From positions 1 through 9,794 of the forward strand of contig DASQSZ010000234.1 in the NCBI GenBank assembly GCA_035642125.1: 9,794 nt of DNA. Direction: 5' to 3'. The stretch is from CALAED01 sp937891035. GTDB lineage: Bacteria; Actinomycetota; Actinomycetes; Streptosporangiales; Streptosporangiaceae. The translations under genes and the position numbers were made by a program. The notes under the pieces are model-generated. The model had not been told where the DNA came from and made no database searches. It saw only the letters and a list, made by a program, of their open reading frames with translations. How positions within the stretch are numbered: the first letter of the stretch is position 1; the number at the start of each line of letters is the position of its first letter. This document shows positions 6,578 to 9,794 of this stretch, in pieces.

Positions 6578-8026
6578 TCAACGCAGTGCATCAGTGTGTG
6601 CTGCGGGTTGGACCACGGTTTGTTTGCTGGCGCGCCATTCAAGAGCTTCTGGGGCTTCGTGGTATTCAAGGATGTGCTGGTCGGTGAGACGTTCGAGGAT
6701 GTGGCGTACGTCGGCGGGCGTGGCGTAGAAGAACTCACGTCTGAGGTTCACGCGATTGACGCGGTGGTTGGCGAGTTCGTTGTGGAGGCGGGTTTCCAGT
6801 CCGATGGCGTCTTCGCTGAAGATGAGGGCGTGGACGTCGAACCGGAAGGGGACGGAGGCGTCACCGAGCTCCCGGATGCGGTCCATGGGTTCCAGCCGTC
6901 GAGTCATGCCGATCTTGACCATACGTTCACCGAACGCGCCGATGTTGGAGATCACGTACACGTAACCAGCGCGGATGTTGGCCTCGCGTTCTTCGACGCC
7001 CGTAATGGCGGTGGCGATCTCCTTCAACTTGGCTCGCATGGCGGCGGCTGCCGCTTCGTCCTGGCCGTCGAGCTTGGCCAGCGCCGTCTTGTAGTGGGTC
7101 TGTTCCTTGAGCAGGCGGGCCTTCTCTCGTTCGAATTCCTTGCGGGCCTTGTCTTCTTCGCGCTGGCGTTCTCGTTCGGCCCTTACGCGCTCTTTCTCTT
7201 CCTCGACTTTGGCGAGGTAGTCAGCGGTCAGCTCCAGCTCGCGGATCCGCTGGTGATGGAACGCGGCGCTGATGCGAATGTCCATGGTCTTGCCTAGCCG
7301 GGCGATCGTGTCTGCGGTTTTACCGAGACGCTCGATGGCTGAGGCCAGCTTGTAGGGGCGCATGGTGCGCACGAGGTTGTCGGCCTCGGCGTTGTAGGCG
7401 CGGAGCATGAGCTTGGAGAAGTCGCGGATCATTCGGCGTCCCTCGCTCTCCGACCCGTTCACCCTCCAGTTCGTCGAGGCCATCACCGCCTCACCCGCGC
7501 GTGTCATGGCCTTAACCGTGTCCTTGAGCTGTGCCAGCTCCGCCTTATAGGCGATCACGTCGGTGAGTGGATGCTGATACTCATACAGCCCGGCCTCTTG
7601 AAGGAGAGCGACCTCCTCAGTCTGTACTACCTGCTCCCTGACACCCGCCAAGGTCTGCCGCGCCTCCTCCAGCTCCCGCTCCACCTCGGTGGCTTGACTA
7701 CGCAGCTGTCCTGTCTTTGCCGACAGCTCCAAGACGTCCATGCCGTTGAGCTGGCGGACAAGCTCAAGCAACCGGGTCTTCTCCGTCTCAAGCTCCTCGA
7801 CCCGTTTCCTGCTGCCGAACAACCCGCCATGACGTCCAGGTCGGGAGGGAGCCGGTGCACCGCCATAGCCAAAGCCGGTATGACCGTTGGTGTAGATGTC
7901 CGGGAGCCACAGTAGCCAGCCCGCAGGCGGCGGTGGCCAGGACGGATCCGGCATCCACCCAGGAGGAGGCGACCACCCTGGCGGCGGAGCCGGCCAATTC
8001 AGAGGAGGATTGAACCGGTATCCCAT
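6578..8026 (-). CDS. DUF4041 + GIY-YIG nuclease-domain protein (SNIPE-like)
   Basis: The 482-aa product has three parts. Residues 5-40 repeat Pro-Pro-Gly-Trp units (PPPGWSPPPGWMPDPSW), an N-terminus seen on many actinobacterial proteins. Residues about 73-345 are mostly helical and heptad-rich and contain a DUF4041 domain (about 146-300; ADNLVRTM, a duplicated IERLGKTAD/IARLGKTMD, then a Glu/Arg-rich coiled coil). Residues 353-445 form a T5orf172/Mug113 GIY-YIG fold with GYVYVISN (354-361), VKIGMT (370-375), an Arg helix (DRIREL) and metal-site Glu411 (LETRLH). DUF4041 plus GIY-YIG is the architecture of SNIPE, a membrane-bound nuclease that cuts phage DNA during injection. This protein shows no transmembrane anchor, so anti-phage activity is inferred. 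The ATG at 8026 has GGGAG 10 nt upstream. An IS3 relic starts 6 nt after the stop. Confidence 0.85.
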   Translation of the reverse strand: MGYRFNPPLNWPAPPPGWSPPPGWMPDPSWPPPPAGWLLWLPDIYTNGHTGFGYGGAPAPSRPGRHGGLFGSRKRVEELETEKTRLLELVRQLNGMDVLELSAKTGQLRSQATEVERELEEARQTLAGVREQVVQTEEVALLQEAGLYEYQHPLTDVIAYKAELAQLKDTVKAMTRAGEAVMASTNWRVNGSESEGRRMIRDFSKLMLRAYNAEADNLVRTMRPYKLASAIERLGKTADTIARLGKTMDIRISAAFHHQRIRELELTADYLAKVEEEKERVRAERERQREEDKARKEFEREKARLLKEQTHYKTALAKLDGQDEAAAAAMRAKLKEIATAITGVEEREANIRAGYVYVISNIGAFGERMVKIGMTRRLEPMDRIRELGDASVPFRFDVHALIFSEDAIGLETRLHNELANHRVNRVNLRREFFYATPADVRHILERLTDQHILEYHEAPEALEWRASKQTVVQPAAHTDALR

Positions 8027-8057
8027 CAGCACCCATCTCCCACCCACAAAACACAAA

Positions 8058-8087
8058 ACCATCGGACTGGGGACAGGACGCACACAA
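8058..8087 (-). promoter_or_regulatory. Possible promoter of the DUF4041 gene
   Basis: On the minus strand TTGTGT (8087-8082) and GATGGT (8063-8058) are spaced 18 nt, placing a start site about 25 nt before the ATG. Both boxes are imperfect. The rest of 8027-8243 holds only minor dyads, TGGCC/GGCCA at 8108-8123 and TGGAC-GACT-GTCCA at 8193-8206; the latter could be a weak terminator of the upstream gene. Confidence 0.25.
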
Positions 8088-8243
8088 CCGATGACACGTT
8101 GCCACCATGGCCAATCCAGGCCACGAGCTGACGGTCATGGCGCCCAATGCCCGGGACCCTGTCAGCGCAGACCTAAGGCACCATCGTCGGCTTGGACGAC
8201 TGTCCATGTGGCGCGCCCAAGTGAGGGACGATCGCCGGACCGC

Positions 8244-9185
8244 TTAGCCGGAGGAGCGGAAGGTTTGGTAGAGCACATTGAGGCGGTCGGCGGATGAGAG
8301 CCAGGCGCTGTCCGGGGTGCGGAAATAGATGGCGTAGGTGCGGCCGCCGAGCCGGACGAGGCGTTCCTGGGCGTGGATCTTTTGTTTGTTGGTGGCGGTG
8401 AAGGTGAATTCCCAGTCGGTCGCGGGCAGCCCCTGGTAGGTGAGGTCCTCGATGCGCTGTAGACGGTAGTCGCCGAACGCGTCCGAGCGGCGCTTCGTGT
8501 CTGCCTCGGCGCGGAGCGCCTGCTGGTTCGACGAGCCCGGCCAGGCCGTTGTGTCGATCTGGATGAACGAGTTCCGGTCCGGCGAGACCCAGAAGGTGAT
8601 GGTGTTGAGCTGACTGCGCGTCCACCCGTGCGGCACTGCCAGAGAGAAGCCTCCCTGCGAGAAACCCGGGCCTCTGACGCTCGTGTAGCCGTGAGGCACA
8701 GCGATCGCGAACCCCCCGTTGCCGTGGGGTTCGCCGTTCTTCCGCTCTATGAGCCCCTGCCACAGCAGGGGCGCGGCCACAACGAGAACGCCGAGAACTA
8801 CGGCTAAGGCCAACAGCGGGTTCACGCCATACCGGGATGAGCGCAAAGTAGCGGCATCGTCTTCGGAGTGCTCGGACGAGGTGAGTTGACGGCCAATATC
8901 ACCTGCGACGCGCAGTAGCCCCCCAGCGAACAAGGTCCCACGCACAAGGCGAGTAAGGGGAGGAGCTTGCGCACCGCGCAGAACCTCGTCTAGCTCTGCG
9001 GTCCACTCATCGTAGAGTTCGCGGCGCAGGTCAAGTGGCACCCGCCGAACAGCAAGACGGATAAATCCACGAGGAACCCGGTCCAACCGGCACCGAATCT
9101 CCTCACTAATCAGATCGCCGATACATGCCGTAGCAAGCGCGGCAACGACAGCGAGGATCGTCCAGACAGTACCCATGAAGGTCAT
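8244..9185 (-). CDS. Two-pass membrane protein with kinase-type extracytoplasmic domain
   Basis: The 313-aa protein has a hydrophobic segment at about 5-22. A cytoplasmic-type region follows (about 40-100; RRVPLDLRRELYDEWTAEL and LTRLVRGTLFAGGLL) that resembles a conserved stretch of unnamed actinobacterial membrane proteins. A second membrane segment is at about 122-145. The C-terminal 165 residues (FSLAVPHGWTRS, FWVSPDRNSFIQIDTT, ATDWEFTFTATN, RTYAIYFRTPDSAW, LYQTFRSSG) resemble the outer domain of actinomycete Ser/Thr kinases, but no kinase domain is present. Residues 157-168 and 178-189 are an internal duplication. The ATG at 9185 lies 1 nt after the padR stop with AGGGCGG in front; ATG 9176 is an alternative. 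Coupling to padR suggests a membrane sensor or anti-regulator role. Function is unknown. Confidence 0.8.
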   Translation of the reverse strand: MTFMGTVWTILAVVAALATACIGDLISEEIRCRLDRVPRGFIRLAVRRVPLDLRRELYDEWTAELDEVLRGAQAPPLTRLVRGTLFAGGLLRVAGDIGRQLTSSEHSEDDAATLRSSRYGVNPLLALAVVLGVLVVAAPLLWQGLIERKNGEPHGNGGFAIAVPHGYTSVRGPGFSQGGFSLAVPHGWTRSQLNTITFWVSPDRNSFIQIDTTAWPGSSNQQALRAEADTKRRSDAFGDYRLQRIEDLTYQGLPATDWEFTFTATNKQKIHAQERLVRLGGRTYAIYFRTPDSAWLSSADRLNVLYQTFRSSG

Positions 9186-9186
9186 C

Positions 9187-9519
9187 TCAGCCGCCCTGCG
9201 GTCGCAGCCGGGCAGGCCATGCGGTATCAGGGTGAATCGCCTCGTGAATCGCGGCCAACTCGCTGCGAATGGCGGGGACACAGCTGGCGTCCAACCGATA
9301 CAACCGGCGCGCAGGCCGGCCGGCTTTGGCCGGATCGACGGTCTCGGTCTCCTTGATCAGCACTTTCGCGGCTTCGAGTCGGGCCAGGATCGGATAGAGC
9401 TTCCCGCTGGGGAAGCCGGTAAGACGCATCAGCTCGTAGCCATATCGCGGTGTGTCAAGGTCATCGAGGAACAAGCGCAGAACGGCGGCCACCGCGAACG
9501 TCATCCGGAACTGCGCCAT
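9187..9519 (-). CDS. Small PadR-family transcriptional regulator
   Basis: The 110-aa product is a single PadR winged helix. TFAVAAVLRLFLDDL is the first helix, RYGYELMRLTGFPSGKLYPILARLE the helix-turn-helix with recognition helix, and GRPARRLYRLDA the beta wing. It lacks the long C-terminal domain of the other PadR in this window, so it belongs to the short class that dimerises through the terminal helix. It is the first gene of a pair with the membrane protein (stop and start separated by 1 nt). No Shine-Dalgarno precedes the ATG at 9519, which sits inside an inverted repeat, suggesting autoregulation and possibly leaderless translation. The regulated target is presumably its own operon. Confidence 0.9.
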   Translation of the reverse strand: MAQFRMTFAVAAVLRLFLDDLDTPRYGYELMRLTGFPSGKLYPILARLEAAKVLIKETETVDPAKAGRPARRLYRLDASCVPAIRSELAAIHEAIHPDTAWPARLRPQGG

Positions 9520-9534
9520 ATAAGAAACTTACAT
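9518..9534. promoter_or_regulatory. Candidate PadR operator over the start codon
   Basis: ATATAAG-AAA-CTTACAT (9518-9534) is an inverted repeat with arms matching at 6 of 7 positions around a 3-bp centre, in an AT-rich island of a GC-rich sequence. It overlaps the start codon of the small padR gene. The symmetry suits a winged-helix dimer. Binding is inferred. Confidence 0.5.
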
Positions 9535-9627
9535 AGGGTACCTCGATCCAGCAAGGGCTTCACGACGGCGCATGCCTGGTGGCCAAACTTGGCTGAGTTC
9601 AGTTCGGCGTCGGAGTAAGTATTCACC

Positions 9628-9691
9628 CCGGGGGAGGTCTTCCTTTCGCCCGCACTGGGACCCCCCCATGCGCAGTAGCTCCGGGGAGGTC
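9628..9691. repeat. Short direct repeat in the right-hand spacer
   Basis: CCGGGGGAGGTC (9628-9639) recurs as CCGGGGAGGTC (9681-9691), 53 bp later, just downstream of the partial gene at the edge. The spacer 9520-9689 otherwise shows no gene. Confidence 0.35.
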
Positions 9692-9794
9692 AGCGGGTGA
9701 GGACGATGAAGCCGGTGTCTTGGTGGACGACGTGGTAGCCGTTGCGGAGCAGCAGGGTGAGGCGGTCGCGCTGGGCGGTGACGGAGAAGAACGG
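9690..9794 (-). CDS. C-terminal 34 codons of an unidentified protein
   Basis: An open frame enters from the right edge and ends at TGA (9692-9690). The visible tail reads FFSVTAQRDRLTLLLRNGYH then VVHQDTGFIVLTR. The GY(R/H)VV...GF(I)VL.R ending recalls the C-terminus of DUF2079-type predicted membrane proteins, but so short a piece does not decide the family. It would be transcribed toward the small padR gene, separated from it by 170 bp. Confidence 0.6.
   Translation of the reverse strand, partial: PFFSVTAQRDRLTLLLRNGYHVVHQDTGFIVLTR

Noticed and set aside
6596..7297. Plus-strand 233-codon frame inside the DUF4041 gene
   Set aside because: It is antisense to a well-supported protein with coiled-coil and GIY-YIG motifs, and shows only mirror low complexity.
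1..9794. tRNA, rRNA or CRISPR array
   Set aside because: No cloverleaf-type sequence, rRNA motif or regularly spaced repeat was seen on either strand by eye.

Overview
The window is high-GC DNA from an actinomycete. The signs are strong G/C at third codon positions, a GTG start on serA, no clear Shine-Dalgarno on two PadR genes, a Pro-Pro-Gly-Trp N-terminal segment typical of actinobacterial DUF4041 proteins, and a kinase-type extracytoplasmic domain of a sort common in Streptosporangiales-like genomes. The order-level placement is only an inference.

Layout. 187-1779 (-) is serA, D-3-phosphoglycerate dehydrogenase of the long type, the one clear housekeeping gene. A 282-bp divergent spacer with two short tandem repeats separates it from 2062-3480 (+), a stand-alone class-V PLP enzyme resembling the N-terminal sulfurase domain of molybdenum cofactor sulfurases. 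Its 3' end overlaps convergently by 34 bp with 3447-5129 (-), an ABCG-type half transporter with a fused ATPase and ABC-2 permease. That gene lies 4 nt behind 5134-5721 (-), a PadR repressor, so the two form a regulator/exporter operon.

5722-6577 is a decayed stretch. It holds palindromes near the padR control region, a 5'-truncated C-terminal fragment of a SagB-type nitroreductase/dehydrogenase (5878-6153, -), an unassigned segment with two mutually exclusive hairpins, and the frameshifted start of an IS3-family orfA with a likely terminal inverted repeat (6390-6571, -). The repeat ends 6 nt from the stop codon of the next gene.

6578-8026 (-) encodes a DUF4041 + GIY-YIG (T5orf172/Mug113-type) protein, the architecture of the membrane-bound anti-phage nuclease SNIPE. 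Here the membrane anchor is replaced by a PPGW-rich N-terminus. This is the strongest candidate for an unusual system. 8244-9185 (-) is a two-pass membrane protein with an extracytoplasmic domain like those on actinomycete Ser/Thr kinases. It is coupled by 1 nt to a small PadR regulator (9187-9519, -) whose start codon sits inside a near-perfect inverted repeat. The right edge holds the last 34 codons of another minus-strand gene (9690-9794).

Together the window shows two separate PadR/membrane-protein modules flanking an accessory patch with a transposon remnant, a broken biosynthetic-type gene and a probable defence nuclease. No tRNA, rRNA or CRISPR array was seen.
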